Part shown: piece by piece, positions 7,151-15,360 of the stretch
How the letters are laid out: the number at the start of each line of letters is the position of its first letter
How positions within the stretch are numbered: the stretch's first letter is position 1
IMG/VR virus record: IMGVR_UViG_3300013125_000007
Location: 1 to 62,381 of that record
DNA from: a virus
Direction: 5' to 3' (one strand)
Length of the DNA stretch: 62,381 nt
Translations under genes and position numbers: made by a program
Notes under the pieces: generated by a model
Seen by the model: only the letters and a program-made list of their open reading frames with translations
What the model was told of the DNA's origin: nothing
Databases searched by the model: none

Positions 7151-7417
7151 ATGAAAATGAAAAAAATAATGGAAATGCCTCATGTTGATGTTGGCAAATC
7201 TACTTTTGACTTATGTATAGAAAAATATCCGATGTCATTAAATGAAAAATCAACATTGATAAAGTTATTTAATGAAAAAGGACTAAATGCATATCATAAA
7301 AAATATAAATGGATTTTAATTAAACCTAGTAGAATAGAAAAAATTAAATTTCCTGTATCACTATTATATACTCTTCCAGAATATTGGCAAGATTATGTTG
7401 TAGGTAATATAGAATAA
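7151..7417 (+). CDS. Small hypothetical protein
   Basis: This is an 88-residue basic protein beginning MKMKKIMEMPHV; the second ATG (7157) is an alternative start. It is in a tight run with the next two genes (1-bp gap, then a 14-bp overlap). No recognised family. Confidence 0.5.
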   Translation: MKMKKIMEMPHVDVGKSTFDLCIEKYPMSLNEKSTLIKLFNEKGLNAYHKKYKWILIKPSRIEKIKFPVSLLYTLPEYWQDYVVGNIE

Positions 7418-7418
7418 T

Positions 7419-7619
7419 ATGCACATATTAGTAGAAATAGAAAATCATATTACAGCTATAGATATTTTTGCTTTCAACATCGCTCAATTTTTGTTAATAT
7501 CAAATTCTGATATAACTAGTAATAATATTAAATATAAAATTAATATGTTGAACAATGACAGAAGAGATTTATTTAAATTAATATCTAAGTTAAAAACTTT
7601 ATCACATGAAAGAAATTAA
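7419..7619 (+). CDS. Small hypothetical protein
   Basis: This is a 66-residue protein with a hydrophobic/helical N-terminal half (IDIFAFNIAQFLLI) and a basic C-terminus. It starts one base after the preceding stop and overlaps the zincin gene by 14 bp. Function is unknown. Confidence 0.5.
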   Translation: MHILVEIENHITAIDIFAFNIAQFLLISNSDITSNNIKYKINMLNNDRRDLFKLISKLKTLSHERN

Positions 7620-8340
7620 TAGTGGATTTTTGTTAACTACATCTCAAAGAGAAGTAAATAATAAATCCATAGAATATATGTGGCAAAGGTTGTGTATGCT
7701 CTTAGCATATAGTGATTTGAGTACGCCAAACATTGTATTTACATCAAATAAAGAACGGTGGATAAAACATTGTGGTCATGAAAAGGTATCGTGTCTGTAT
7801 GACGAAGATACTGGTTCAATTGTATTTGATGCTGATAATTATTATTTGACATCTACCTTAGTTCAAAAATACGTACCTCAAACTATAATTAATTTAGCAA
7901 AAGAAAAAAATTATATTTATATAATTCCACTAGCAGATGTTTATCACGAAATGATTCATCACGTTCAATTTAGTATAGGTATATGGACACATAATGATTT
8001 ATTGGAGGCAAGTGCTGAATTATATTGTTATATGATTACAAATTATAGAGCAGATGAATATTACGATGAGATGTTATCTTTTTGGTATATTGCTAAAAAA
8101 ATATTAAGATTAAAACCGTGGGAGTTATATTTATTTGTTAGAGACTCAATTGTAGATGAAAATTTCTATATAAAATATTTTAGCAATCCTAAATTTGTAA
8201 AATATATTGCAGATGAATATTCAGGTTCAGTAGAAAAATTCTGGTCAACATTTAAATTAAAGAATGCTAAAAAAAGATTTAAATCTCAAATGTTAAATGA
8301 TATTAATAAAATACACACTGAAATGTTTTATAAATGGTAA
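7606..8340 (+). CDS. Putative zinc metalloprotease (HEMIHH zincin)
   Basis: This 244-residue protein carries HEMIHH at 114-119, the zincin H-E-x-x-H motif, and an acidic EASAE at 134-138 that could supply the third metal ligand, as in gluzincins. The motif sits in a helix predicted from YHEMIHHVQF. No signal peptide is visible, so it should act in the host cytoplasm or be packaged. Substrate unknown. A second, unrelated zincin (8832) lies 0.5 kb downstream. Confidence 0.65.
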   Translation: MKEINSGFLLTTSQREVNNKSIEYMWQRLCMLLAYSDLSTPNIVFTSNKERWIKHCGHEKVSCLYDEDTGSIVFDADNYYLTSTLVQKYVPQTIINLAKEKNYIYIIPLADVYHEMIHHVQFSIGIWTHNDLLEASAELYCYMITNYRADEYYDEMLSFWYIAKKILRLKPWELYLFVRDSIVDENFYIKYFSNPKFVKYIADEYSGSVEKFWSTFKLKNAKKRFKSQMLNDINKIHTEMFYKW

Positions 8341-8831
8341 AGAAAAACGAAAGTGAAAATAATATTATTAAATTTTACGTTTCATTAGTTAAAATTGATA
8401 AAATGATAACGGAAAACTATTATAGTTGGTTGCATAATGAAATACGGGCATATAGTACACTTCATAATAAATCATATGATGAGGTTTATACTAATTTTAT
8501 TACAACTATGATTGCACCGAATTTTTCAATAGCAGAAAATCTAAATGTGACACTGAGACTAATGTTATATCCTATTTATAATAGATACAATATTGACGAT
8601 AAGTCATTTAAAGATTTTAACATTGATATAAATACCCTATTATCAATAAACGCCTTCAGTAGAATGTCAACAAATTCTTTAAGTTTAATTTCATTTGAAT
8701 TTAAAAATAAAAAATTAAGTACACTAAGTTTTAAAACTAGTATTGGATCGATTAACACATATAATTATAAATATGAACTTAAGTCTATCAAATTGGTAGA
8801 TGGTTATATAATGAACTATCAAGAGGAATAA
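8334..8831 (+). CDS. Hypothetical protein between two metalloprotease genes
   Basis: This is a 165-residue protein whose ATG overlaps the preceding stop by 7 bp and whose stop abuts the next start, so the three genes are probably co-translated. It is Asn/Ser/Leu-rich. The C-terminal half looks beta-rich (LSLISFEFKNKKLSTLSF). No family is recognised; a partner of one of the two zincins is possible. Confidence 0.55.
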   Translation: MVKKNESENNIIKFYVSLVKIDKMITENYYSWLHNEIRAYSTLHNKSYDEVYTNFITTMIAPNFSIAENLNVTLRLMLYPIYNRYNIDDKSFKDFNIDINTLLSINAFSRMSTNSLSLISFEFKNKKLSTLSFKTSIGSINTYNYKYELKSIKLVDGYIMNYQEE

Positions 8832-9308
8832 ATGAAACAATTAACAATAAATAAAAAAACTTATACCGAATGTCCAGAAGCAAAAACTATTGCAACTGAA
8901 ATTTTGACAACTGAAGATATGATTAAATCTTTAGATATAGATATACCACGTGTTGAATTCATTGCTGTATATCCAAATATTTCTAAATCAATTGCCGGCA
9001 AATGTATTAAGAGTGGTAGAGAATTAAAATACTTTAGTGATTGTGATTATATAATTGAAGTATCCGGTGAAATTTGGGATACACTTAATGTAGAAACAAA
9101 ACGTATTTTAATTTTACATGAACTTCTTCATATAAAGATTACTTATAATAAAAAAAATGAAACTGTTTATGGCATAAGAGATCATGATATAAAAGATTTT
9201 TCACAAATCATTTCAAAATATGGTATAGACTGGTTTAATACACTTAAATTAAGTATATCATCTTTATATGATTTTGACCCATCAAAAGAAAATAGCATTA
9301 AGATCTAA
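8832..9308 (+). CDS. Phage metallopeptidase-domain protein (HELLH)
   Basis: This 158-residue protein has HELLH at 96-100 and, about 17 residues later, RDHDI (116-120), where H118 is the likely third zinc ligand. This spacing is that of the 'putative phage metallopeptidase' domain, a short family common in phages. A GAGGA ribosome-binding site precedes the start directly at the previous stop. The role is unknown; cleavage of a host or phage protein is the plain reading. Confidence 0.72.
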   Translation: MKQLTINKKTYTECPEAKTIATEILTTEDMIKSLDIDIPRVEFIAVYPNISKSIAGKCIKSGRELKYFSDCDYIIEVSGEIWDTLNVETKRILILHELLHIKITYNKKNETVYGIRDHDIKDFSQIISKYGIDWFNTLKLSISSLYDFDPSKENSIKI

Positions 9309-9339
9309 ATCACTGAATATGATTTAATTTAAATTTTTC

Positions 9340-9349
9340 TATATTTATA
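9340..9349 (+). promoter_or_regulatory. TATATTTATA motif (candidate late promoter)
   Basis: An exact TATATTTATA in the gap upstream of the gene at 9377, with 27 bases between motif and start. It is one of a set at the heads of gene blocks; see also 14859, 17234, 34041 and 59368. Chance occurrence is considerable in such AT-rich DNA. Confidence 0.35.
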
Positions 9350-9376
9350 AAAATACAATACATAAGGAAATACAGT

Positions 9377-9577
9377 ATGCGATATCGAGCACAAATAAGT
9401 AGTAAGTTGGATAATTTAAAAAATGGAATAGAATTAACCAAACGTGGTTTAACTAATCGCACAATCACTGCTGAAGAAACTGTAAGAAATTTAGATACAG
9501 CTTTAAATATTATAGAAGACACTATTAATTTAGTCGACAAGGAATATGACAGTCGTCCTATTAGAGAAAAGAATTGA
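9377..9577 (+). CDS. Small helical protein
   Basis: This is a 66-residue charged helical protein with heptad-like Leu/Ile spacing (LDTALNIIEDTINLV). The ribosome-binding site is AAGGA. Its stop overlaps the TTG start of the membrane protein at 9574 (TTGA), so the two are probably made together. Function unknown. Confidence 0.55.
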   Translation: MRYRAQISSKLDNLKNGIELTKRGLTNRTITAEETVRNLDTALNIIEDTINLVDKEYDSRPIREKN

Positions 9578-10563
9578 AGATAACACCATTATTGTTAATA
9601 ACTATATTGTCATCTCTTTTAATTGCAAGTATTGCTGCGTTATTTTCAGTAACTGGTATATCAATGTTATTTTCAAAACGAGGATTGCAAGTTGCGACAA
9701 TGGCGTCCTTTTTAGAAATAGGAAAACTAGTACTAACTACAATAGTTTATAGATATTGGAATATTTTAAGTAAGTTATTAAAATCATATATGGTAACTGC
9801 AGTTGTGATATTAATGATAATTACATCTGCTGGTATTTTTGGTTATTTGTCAGATGCATATCAACGAACTAAAGGTAATTATGACATCATTGATAAAGAA
9901 GTTCAAATATTAATAAATAGAAAACAATTACTTAGTACTGAATATAGTAGGTTTGAAACTAGATTAAATAGTTTAGTTCAAAATAGAACAACAATAGAAA
10001 GTAGATTAGATAATTTATATCAAAGTGGTGCGGTATCAAGTGTTAAACGTGTAGAACAAAGTATTAAAATTCAAGATAATCAAATAGAAGGATTAAATAA
10101 AAATTTATCAACAATTTCAGATTCTATATCTTCAATAGAAAAACAGATTATAGAAAAACAATCAGTTAATATAAGTGGTGAACTTGGTCCTCTTATGTAT
10201 ATTTCAACTGCATTTAATACTGATATGGATTCAGTAGTGAAAATTTTTATTTTAGTATTAATATTTGTATTTGATCCTCTTGCACTATCTTTACTTATTT
10301 CTGCGAATACAATATATAGTAAATCTCATATCACAAATGTTGAATGGACACATGCATTAACAAAAAAGAAAGATAATATAAAAAATACAAATATTGTAAC
10401 ACCTGATGTACCAGATGATATAACAGATACACCTAATGAAATATTACCTACAGATACTAATGTAATTGAAGAACCTATACCTCAGGAGCCTATACGTGAG
10501 GAAAATATTCAACCTACTAAATTTTCTAAATGGAAGTGGAAAACTTCTAATTGGGCAGATTAA
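9574..10563 (+). CDS. Membrane protein with large coiled-coil
   Basis: This is a 329-residue protein from TTG 9574. Hydrophobic segments lie at about 5-30, 45-62, 72-92 and 218-245. Between the last two is a ~110-residue helical, heptad-rich stretch (about 100-205) that should form a coiled coil. The tail (250-329) is Pro/Thr/Asp-rich with repeated EP/PQEP units and ends KWKWKTSNW. It resembles 'coil-containing' membrane proteins of T4-like environmental phages. Possible roles are membrane remodelling or superinfection control; there is no direct evidence. Confidence 0.65.
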   Translation: MKITPLLLITILSSLLIASIAALFSVTGISMLFSKRGLQVATMASFLEIGKLVLTTIVYRYWNILSKLLKSYMVTAVVILMIITSAGIFGYLSDAYQRTKGNYDIIDKEVQILINRKQLLSTEYSRFETRLNSLVQNRTTIESRLDNLYQSGAVSSVKRVEQSIKIQDNQIEGLNKNLSTISDSISSIEKQIIEKQSVNISGELGPLMYISTAFNTDMDSVVKIFILVLIFVFDPLALSLLISANTIYSKSHITNVEWTHALTKKKDNIKNTNIVTPDVPDDITDTPNEILPTDTNVIEEPIPQEPIREENIQPTKFSKWKWKTSNWAD

Positions 10564-10647
10564 TTTTATAAACTATTTACTTTTAAGTTTTTAAAAATTA
10601 TATTTAATTTATAAATTTTATAAATAATTAGGTAACACAAAAATATA

Positions 10648-11118
10648 ATGCGAAGAAAAAAGATTACTAAGATGTCTAAGATCGACTTAGATAAATTTAA
10701 AGAGCAAAATACTATAACATTATATTGTTCTAAATGTAATGCAGAAGTTAATGGTTGTACTTCTACTGCAGTTTCAGTTTTATGTTTTAGATGTACGACT
10801 TTACTTGCTCCTATCGAAGAAAAAATCAAAAAGGAACCTAGTGGATTTCCTAGAGGTTGGAAATTGTATGCCAGATTTGTTCATGCCGATGGTTCAGTAT
10901 ATGATAAAGGAATTGAACAACCTGAATTAAAAGGTACTCTTAAACCCACTGATATGGAAGAAATCAAAAAGAAAAGTGCAGCAAAGAAAATTTCTAAAAA
11001 AGAAAAAATTAAAAAGAATGATTATAAATTGGAAAAAAGATTTGAAAAAAGAAAAGAAGCAAAAAAACTGGCAAACAAGAATAAAAAAAATAAAATAAAG
11101 GAATTGTTAAATGCGTAA
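10648..11118 (+). CDS. Zinc-ribbon protein with basic tail
   Basis: This 156-residue protein has a four-cysteine zinc ribbon, CSKC (about 27-30) and CFRC (about 46-49). A PRGWKLYARFVHADGSVYDKG segment follows, then a Lys-rich helical C-terminus (about 105-156). The composition suggests RNA, DNA or RNA-polymerase binding. ATG 10648 is weakly supported; ATG 10672 (MSKIDLDK) is a good alternative. It overlaps the deformylase gene by 8 bp. TATATTTAAT lies 39 bp upstream. Confidence 0.6.
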   Translation: MRRKKITKMSKIDLDKFKEQNTITLYCSKCNAEVNGCTSTAVSVLCFRCTTLLAPIEEKIKKEPSGFPRGWKLYARFVHADGSVYDKGIEQPELKGTLKPTDMEEIKKKSAAKKISKKEKIKKNDYKLEKRFEKRKEAKKLANKNKKNKIKELLNA

Positions 11119-11833
11119 TTATTATTTTGATAATGATAATTTAAATGAATATTCTATTCATTTTTGGACTATACCTGGAAAAATAGTAAAGGACAGAAAT
11201 TATTTATCTAATAAAACATTACCAGTTGATGACATTAATTTAGGTGAAAAAATTGCTACAAAGTTATTAAATACAATAGGAAAACATGGTCGAGATGCTA
11301 TTGGCTTAAGTGCAAATCAAATTGGAATAAATAGACAAGTATGTGTTATTAATGTAACATCTCCTTTAATTTTTATTAACCCTGAAATTATAGAAACTTA
11401 TACAATCGATAATTCTTCAACATTAATTAATGATATTTTTATAGAAGGATGTTTATCATTTCCTGGTAAATACGCACATGTTAAACGTGCAATCGGTATT
11501 AAAGTTAATGCTCTCAATCTATCTGAACCAATCATATTTGGTGCAATTGATGAAGAAGATTACAATAAGAAAGGATTAGGTCACTCTAATTATCCTCATA
11601 TGTTAGAGTGTGTTACTATTCAGCATGAGATTGATCACTTAAATGGTATTACAATGTTAGATAGAAATATTATATCTAAACCAATTATTGCAAAACATAA
11701 AATTGGTAGAAATGAAACTGTAAAGATTCATAAAGGTGATGAATTTAAAATAATTAAATTCAAAATATTTTCTAAGTATCAAACCGAAGGTTGGAATTTA
11801 ATAAATGACAGTGATTATCTTTCAGGATTTTAA
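11111..11833 (+). CDS. def: Peptide deformylase
   Basis: This 240-residue protein removes the formyl group from nascent N-terminal Met. All three PDF motifs are present: GLSANQ (65-70), EGCLSF (112-117, with metal ligand C114) and QHEIDH (171-176, H172, E173, H176). A ~35-residue insertion between motifs 2 and 3 (about 138-162) and a C-terminal extension (about 190-240) make it longer than bacterial enzymes of ~170 residues. Phage deformylases are known, notably in cyanophages. The active-site residues look intact. Confidence 0.93.
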   Translation: MRNYYFDNDNLNEYSIHFWTIPGKIVKDRNYLSNKTLPVDDINLGEKIATKLLNTIGKHGRDAIGLSANQIGINRQVCVINVTSPLIFINPEIIETYTIDNSSTLINDIFIEGCLSFPGKYAHVKRAIGIKVNALNLSEPIIFGAIDEEDYNKKGLGHSNYPHMLECVTIQHEIDHLNGITMLDRNIISKPIIAKHKIGRNETVKIHKGDEFKIIKFKIFSKYQTEGWNLINDSDYLSGF

Positions 11834-12094
11834 ATGATAGATCAAATTAAAATAATTAATAATAGACTTAGTTATTTATATGATATATGCGTAGTAACTA
11901 ATAGTGCAATTGAATCATTAAGTACAATAGTATCAGTACTTAAAGAGGTAATTATCAAGTCAAAATTAATGAAGCCGAAAGAATTAGAAAAATTAATTAA
12001 GATTAAAGAAGAAGAAATAGAAAGTTTAAAAGTACAAATGCAAAAAGAATATCTGGAAAAGATAGAATTAGAAAAAAATAAATTTATAAACTAA
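11834..12094 (+). CDS. Small coiled-coil protein
   Basis: This is an 86-residue helical protein with heptad pattern, starting directly after the deformylase stop. The C-terminal half is Lys/Glu-rich (KELEKLIKIKEEEIESL). It may be an oligomeric adaptor. No family is recognised. Confidence 0.55.
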   Translation: MIDQIKIINNRLSYLYDICVVTNSAIESLSTIVSVLKEVIIKSKLMKPKELEKLIKIKEEEIESLKVQMQKEYLEKIELEKNKFIN

Positions 12095-12105
12095 TAAGGA
12101 AAACT

Positions 12106-12426
12106 ATGTTAACTAGAGAAGAAAAAGAACAAATCGTAAAATACTTTAATGTATTGAAATCTAAATTAGGTTCACTAATTATAGTTATTTTATCTATAAT
12201 TATAGGATGGACCGCAAATTATGTATACACAAATATTACCTCAAAAGCGGTTGTATTTAAAACAGATAAAACTACATCAATCGCAATTGATGAACGTGGA
12301 AGATTACATGTATTAGATTTAGATGATCTAAAAACTGTTATTTATTCTGACACAATAGCATTAGCGATTCACTCAAAAATTTCAAATGATCTTTACAAAG
12401 ATTACGTCAACAAAACAGGAAAATAA
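12106..12426 (+). CDS. Single-pass membrane protein
   Basis: This is a 106-residue protein with a charged N-terminus (1-20), a strong transmembrane helix (about 21-41, LGSLIIVILSIIIGW) and a ~60-residue soluble domain with beta-like strands (AIDERGRLHVLDL). The ribosome-binding site is AAGGA. It lies directly before the secreted lytic transglycosylase, so a lysis-related role such as an inner-membrane spanin or signal-anchor protein is possible. Confidence 0.55.
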   Translation: MLTREEKEQIVKYFNVLKSKLGSLIIVILSIIIGWTANYVYTNITSKAVVFKTDKTTSIAIDERGRLHVLDLDDLKTVIYSDTIALAIHSKISNDLYKDYVNKTGK

Positions 12427-12452
12427 TTTAATAATAAAATAAGGATAAATAA

Positions 12453-12959
12453 ATGAAACACATTTTTATATTGTGTCTATTTTTAATTTCAGTCACGTTT
12501 TTATCACTTAAATTAACTAACTCAACACCACTAACAAACTCAAATTCAGTTGATTTAATTAAAATTTCACCACCATATTTACAAGTATATCATGCAGTAA
12601 ATAAATATGCACCGAAATATAATGTACCAACCGGAAATGCATTTAGAACTGTAAGATTGGAAACAGGATATAAAGGACCAAACCAGGTTGACTATAATCC
12701 GTTCCAGACTTCTAGTGCTGGTGCAGAAGGTCCTTTTCAATTTATTTTATCAACTGCTAGATATATATCCGGTAATAAAAATTTATCAAGAGACGAAATA
12801 CGAAATAATATTGAACTTAATACAAAGCTTAGTATGAAGTACCAGCGTCAATTAAAAAATACATATAAAAAGTGGGCAACAGTATACGGTTACTATAATA
12901 CAGGATATCCGATTGTTAATGAATATGCGAATAAAATAGTTCGTAAAAATAGTCTGTAG
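12453..12959 (+). CDS. Secreted lytic transglycosylase (SLT domain)
   Basis: This 168-residue protein has an N-terminal signal peptide or anchor (about 3-22, IFILCLFLISVTFLSL). The SLT core has the catalytic Glu in LETGY (E70), then SAGAEGPFQF (88-97) matching the family's G-x-x-Q-F/M motif, STARY, and YGYYNTGYP (about 144-152) in place of the usual A-Y-N-x-G. It would cleave peptidoglycan from the periplasmic side, for lysis or local wall opening. AAGGA ribosome-binding site. Confidence 0.82.
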   Translation: MKHIFILCLFLISVTFLSLKLTNSTPLTNSNSVDLIKISPPYLQVYHAVNKYAPKYNVPTGNAFRTVRLETGYKGPNQVDYNPFQTSSAGAEGPFQFILSTARYISGNKNLSRDEIRNNIELNTKLSMKYQRQLKNTYKKWATVYGYYNTGYPIVNEYANKIVRKNSL

Positions 12960-12995
12960 ACTATTTACATTATTAAATAAAATAAAGAAAGTTAT

Positions 12996-13754
12996 ATGAA
13001 TATGAAGTTAACAGAAGAACAATTAATTGAAAATTGGAAAAGAGTATTAGATATAATCACGACAGAAATTAAAGGTCAAAGACAAACTAATCTTTTATCA
13101 TTATACAATAACTTTGCCGAAAGAATGATTTTGGCACCAGCAAGTGGACGAGATTATTATCATGGTGCCTTTCCTGGTGGTTATATTAAACATGTTTTAA
13201 ACGTGGTAGACTTTGCATTATCAATAAATGATCTCTATATATCTAAAGGATTAGTTCCGACATATACACGTGAAGCATTAGTTTTTTCTGCATTGAATCA
13301 CGACCTTGGAAAAATTGGTGATGATGAAGGAGAATATTTTATTACTCACAATGAAAAGTGGAGAAAAGAACGTGGTGAAATATATATACACAATGGTAAG
13401 ATTAGGTATATGGATGTGCCTGATAGAGGGTTATGGTTGCTTCAAGAGTTTGGTGTCAAAGTTACTCAATCGGAAATGATAGCAATAAGATTACACGATG
13501 GAATGTATGATGAAGGCAATAATAAATATTTAGTTGTATTTTCAGAAGATAAACAACTGAAAGATGATTTACCACACATCTTACATCATGCCGATATGAT
13601 GGCAACAATTATAGAAAAAAATCAATGGAAAAAAGAAACAGGTAAAATTAAAGAAATAAATAATTCTACACCTATATTAGAATCTAAATTTAAATCAAAA
13701 CAATTGAATAAAATAACTCACGAATTTTTTAATAATATGGATAATACAAAGTAA
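12996..13754 (+). CDS. HD-domain phosphohydrolase
   Basis: This 252-residue protein has HD-superfamily metal-binding residues in order: GGYIKH (H66), NHDLGK (H102, D103), LHDG (H167, D168) and ILHHAD (H197, H198, D200). The pattern HDLGK with a later HHAD is that of HD phosphohydrolases acting on nucleotides or RNA ends, for example YhaM-type HD domains; no exonuclease partner domain is present. The substrate is unknown. It lies between the transglycosylase and a small membrane protein. Confidence 0.8.
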   Translation: MNMKLTEEQLIENWKRVLDIITTEIKGQRQTNLLSLYNNFAERMILAPASGRDYYHGAFPGGYIKHVLNVVDFALSINDLYISKGLVPTYTREALVFSALNHDLGKIGDDEGEYFITHNEKWRKERGEIYIHNGKIRYMDVPDRGLWLLQEFGVKVTQSEMIAIRLHDGMYDEGNNKYLVVFSEDKQLKDDLPHILHHADMMATIIEKNQWKKETGKIKEINNSTPILESKFKSKQLNKITHEFFNNMDNTK

Positions 13755-14060
13755 ATGGAACTTATAACAATATTCTTGTTAATATTATTATTAATATCAT
13801 GTTATATAAATTATCTCTTTTATAAAAAAGAAAATAAGTATCAGGAGATAATTTATAAATATGAGCTTACTATAGATAATATAAGTAGCTATATGAAAAT
13901 AGCACTAGAAAATTTAACAGTAATAGATAAATCACATGTATATGAAGCAGAAGATGAAGTAGGTTGGTTTTATAAAACTTTAAAAACTGTAATTATAGAT
14001 CTAAATAACAAAATTGCAACAACAGTCAATGAACAGGATATCCCGGATGAAAAAAACTAA
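13755..14060 (+). CDS. Small membrane-anchored protein
   Basis: This is a 101-residue protein with an N-terminal transmembrane helix (about 2-22) followed by a basic patch (YKKENK) and helical, heptad-like segments. This topology is compatible with an i-spanin (Rz-like) but also with other anchors. It starts immediately after the HD gene stop and overlaps the sigma-factor gene by 14 bp. Confidence 0.5.
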   Translation: MELITIFLLILLLISCYINYLFYKKENKYQEIIYKYELTIDNISSYMKIALENLTVIDKSHVYEAEDEVGWFYKTLKTVIIDLNNKIATTVNEQDIPDEKN

Positions 14061-14802
14061 GAAGGCTAAAAAAAGTAAAATATATATGGGACCAGATGTA
14101 GATTTAGCAATTGTTGAATACAATACCGAATCTGATTCTGTAAAACGTAACATTATCTATAATCAAAAAATTAAATATGCACTAGAGAAGTTAGCAGAAA
14201 ATATTTTAAACAATTGGAAATTTCCGTATTTAACTGAATCTTTTAAAAATAAAAAAGCAGAATTAATATCTCATTTTATTATGAATTTAGATAAATATTC
14301 TCCAGAGAAAGGAAGTTCATTTACGTATTTCACGTATGCAGGTAGAAATTATTTGATAATACACAATAACTTCAATTACGGAAAAGTTAAATGTGAAACA
14401 TCAATCAATGTGGATTCAAGTGATGAAATAAATAATATACTTCAAATTGAAGATCATAATATTTTATATGATAATGTTAGAGATGATAAACGAGAATTAA
14501 TAATCTTAATAACAGAATTTTTTGAAAAAAATGTAAATTTTATATTTAAGAAAAAAGCTGACATATTAATTGCCCACGCTATAATTCAGTTACTTCAAAA
14601 TTATGAAGATATTGAAAATTTTAATAAGAAAAATATATACATTCTGATTAGAGAGATGACTAATAGTAGATCACAAAATATTACTAAGGTATTGAATAAA
14701 ATGAAAGAATTATATAAAACTCTAATTACTCAATATTTAGAAAAAGGTGAAATTAAAATGGAATATAATCGTATAAAAAATAGTACTAAATTCTTTAAAT
14801 AA
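14047..14802 (+). CDS. Late transcription sigma factor, gp55-like
   Basis: This protein has 251 residues from ATG 14047. An in-frame TTG/ATG run begins at 14014, but 14047 gives a natural MKKTKKAKK start. The segment LDKYSPEKGSSFTYFTYAG (81-99) and the following NYLI match region 2 of T4 gp55-type sigma factors, where the pattern is D-x-x-P-E-K-x-x-x-F-x-Y-F-T. T4 gp55 directs host RNA polymerase to late promoters together with the sliding clamp and gp33. The gene lies just before a strong terminator and the structural genes it would activate. Confidence 0.78.
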   Translation: MKKTKKAKKSKIYMGPDVDLAIVEYNTESDSVKRNIIYNQKIKYALEKLAENILNNWKFPYLTESFKNKKAELISHFIMNLDKYSPEKGSSFTYFTYAGRNYLIIHNNFNYGKVKCETSINVDSSDEINNILQIEDHNILYDNVRDDKRELIILITEFFEKNVNFIFKKKADILIAHAIIQLLQNYEDIENFNKKNIYILIREMTNSRSQNITKVLNKMKELYKTLITQYLEKGEIKMEYNRIKNSTKFFK

Positions 14803-14825
14803 AATTTCACATTATTATCAACAAT

Positions 14826-14851
14826 AAAGGTTCATTTTTGAACCTTTTTTT
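14826..14851 (+). terminator. Intrinsic terminator
   Basis: A perfect 9-bp stem (AAAGGTTCA / TGAACCTTT) with a TTTT loop is followed by a run of T. It closes the block that ends with the gp55-like gene and is followed within 10 bases by a TATATTTATA motif. Confidence 0.9.
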
Positions 14852-14858
14852 GTTTCTA

Positions 14859-14868
14859 TATATTTATA
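14859..14868 (+). promoter_or_regulatory. TATATTTATA motif (candidate late promoter)
   Basis: An exact TATATTTATA directly after the terminator and 30 bases before the first gene of the tail module (14899). Its placement between a terminator and a new gene block is the strongest case for a promoter role. Confidence 0.5.
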
Positions 14869-14898
14869 TTAAAAATTCTTAACTAACTGAAGTGTAAT

Positions 14899-15360
14899 AT
14901 GGAATCCCTAGATAAAGATACTGTAATATTTAAAAATAAATCATTATCAGACCTGTTAGGTGTTATTTATGATAATAGTACAAAAAAACAAAAAGTAATT
15001 GAATCATTATTAGAATCAGTAAAACCTTTATTGGCAAATATAGCAGATGTTTCTGTTATGTTACCTATATTAAAAGAGGTATTAGATGTGTCCGTAAAAA
15101 ATGATGAGCAACTTATTAAAGTTGCGGCTATAATTCAACGCCTGATACAACCTCAAGCAAAATCTAATTTTAATACACCAAATAATGAATTTATTATTTT
15201 ATCTGATACTGAAAAAGCTGATATTTTGAAAAAGTCAAAGGAATCAAGTTTTAAACTTGACACTGATAATCAGCTCAAAAATTTACAGGAAAAAATTACT
15301 AAAGCAAAAGAAATTGTACAACATGAAAATGCAAAAATAATGGAAGGAATATCTAAATAA
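14899..15360 (+). CDS. Hypothetical protein at head of baseplate module
   Basis: This is a 153-residue, almost entirely helical protein: hydrophobic heptads at about 28-88 and a charged coiled-coil C-terminus at about 110-150. Its stop overlaps the hub gene start (TAATG). Position suggests a small tail or assembly protein; T4 encodes gp26/gp51-type assembly proteins near the hub. No sequence match is claimed. Confidence 0.55.
   Translation: MESLDKDTVIFKNKSLSDLLGVIYDNSTKKQKVIESLLESVKPLLANIADVSVMLPILKEVLDVSVKNDEQLIKVAAIIQRLIQPQAKSNFNTPNNEFIILSDTEKADILKKSKESSFKLDTDNQLKNLQEKITKAKEIVQHENAKIMEGISK

Noticed and set aside
9546-9752. 68-codon + strand frame overlapping the 9377 and 9574 genes
   Set aside because: Alternative frame of the membrane-protein gene, whose transmembrane and coiled-coil pattern is clearly the coding one.
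10739-10930. 63-codon + strand frame inside the zinc-ribbon gene
   Set aside because: Overlaps the CxxC...CxxC protein entirely; no ribosome-binding site.
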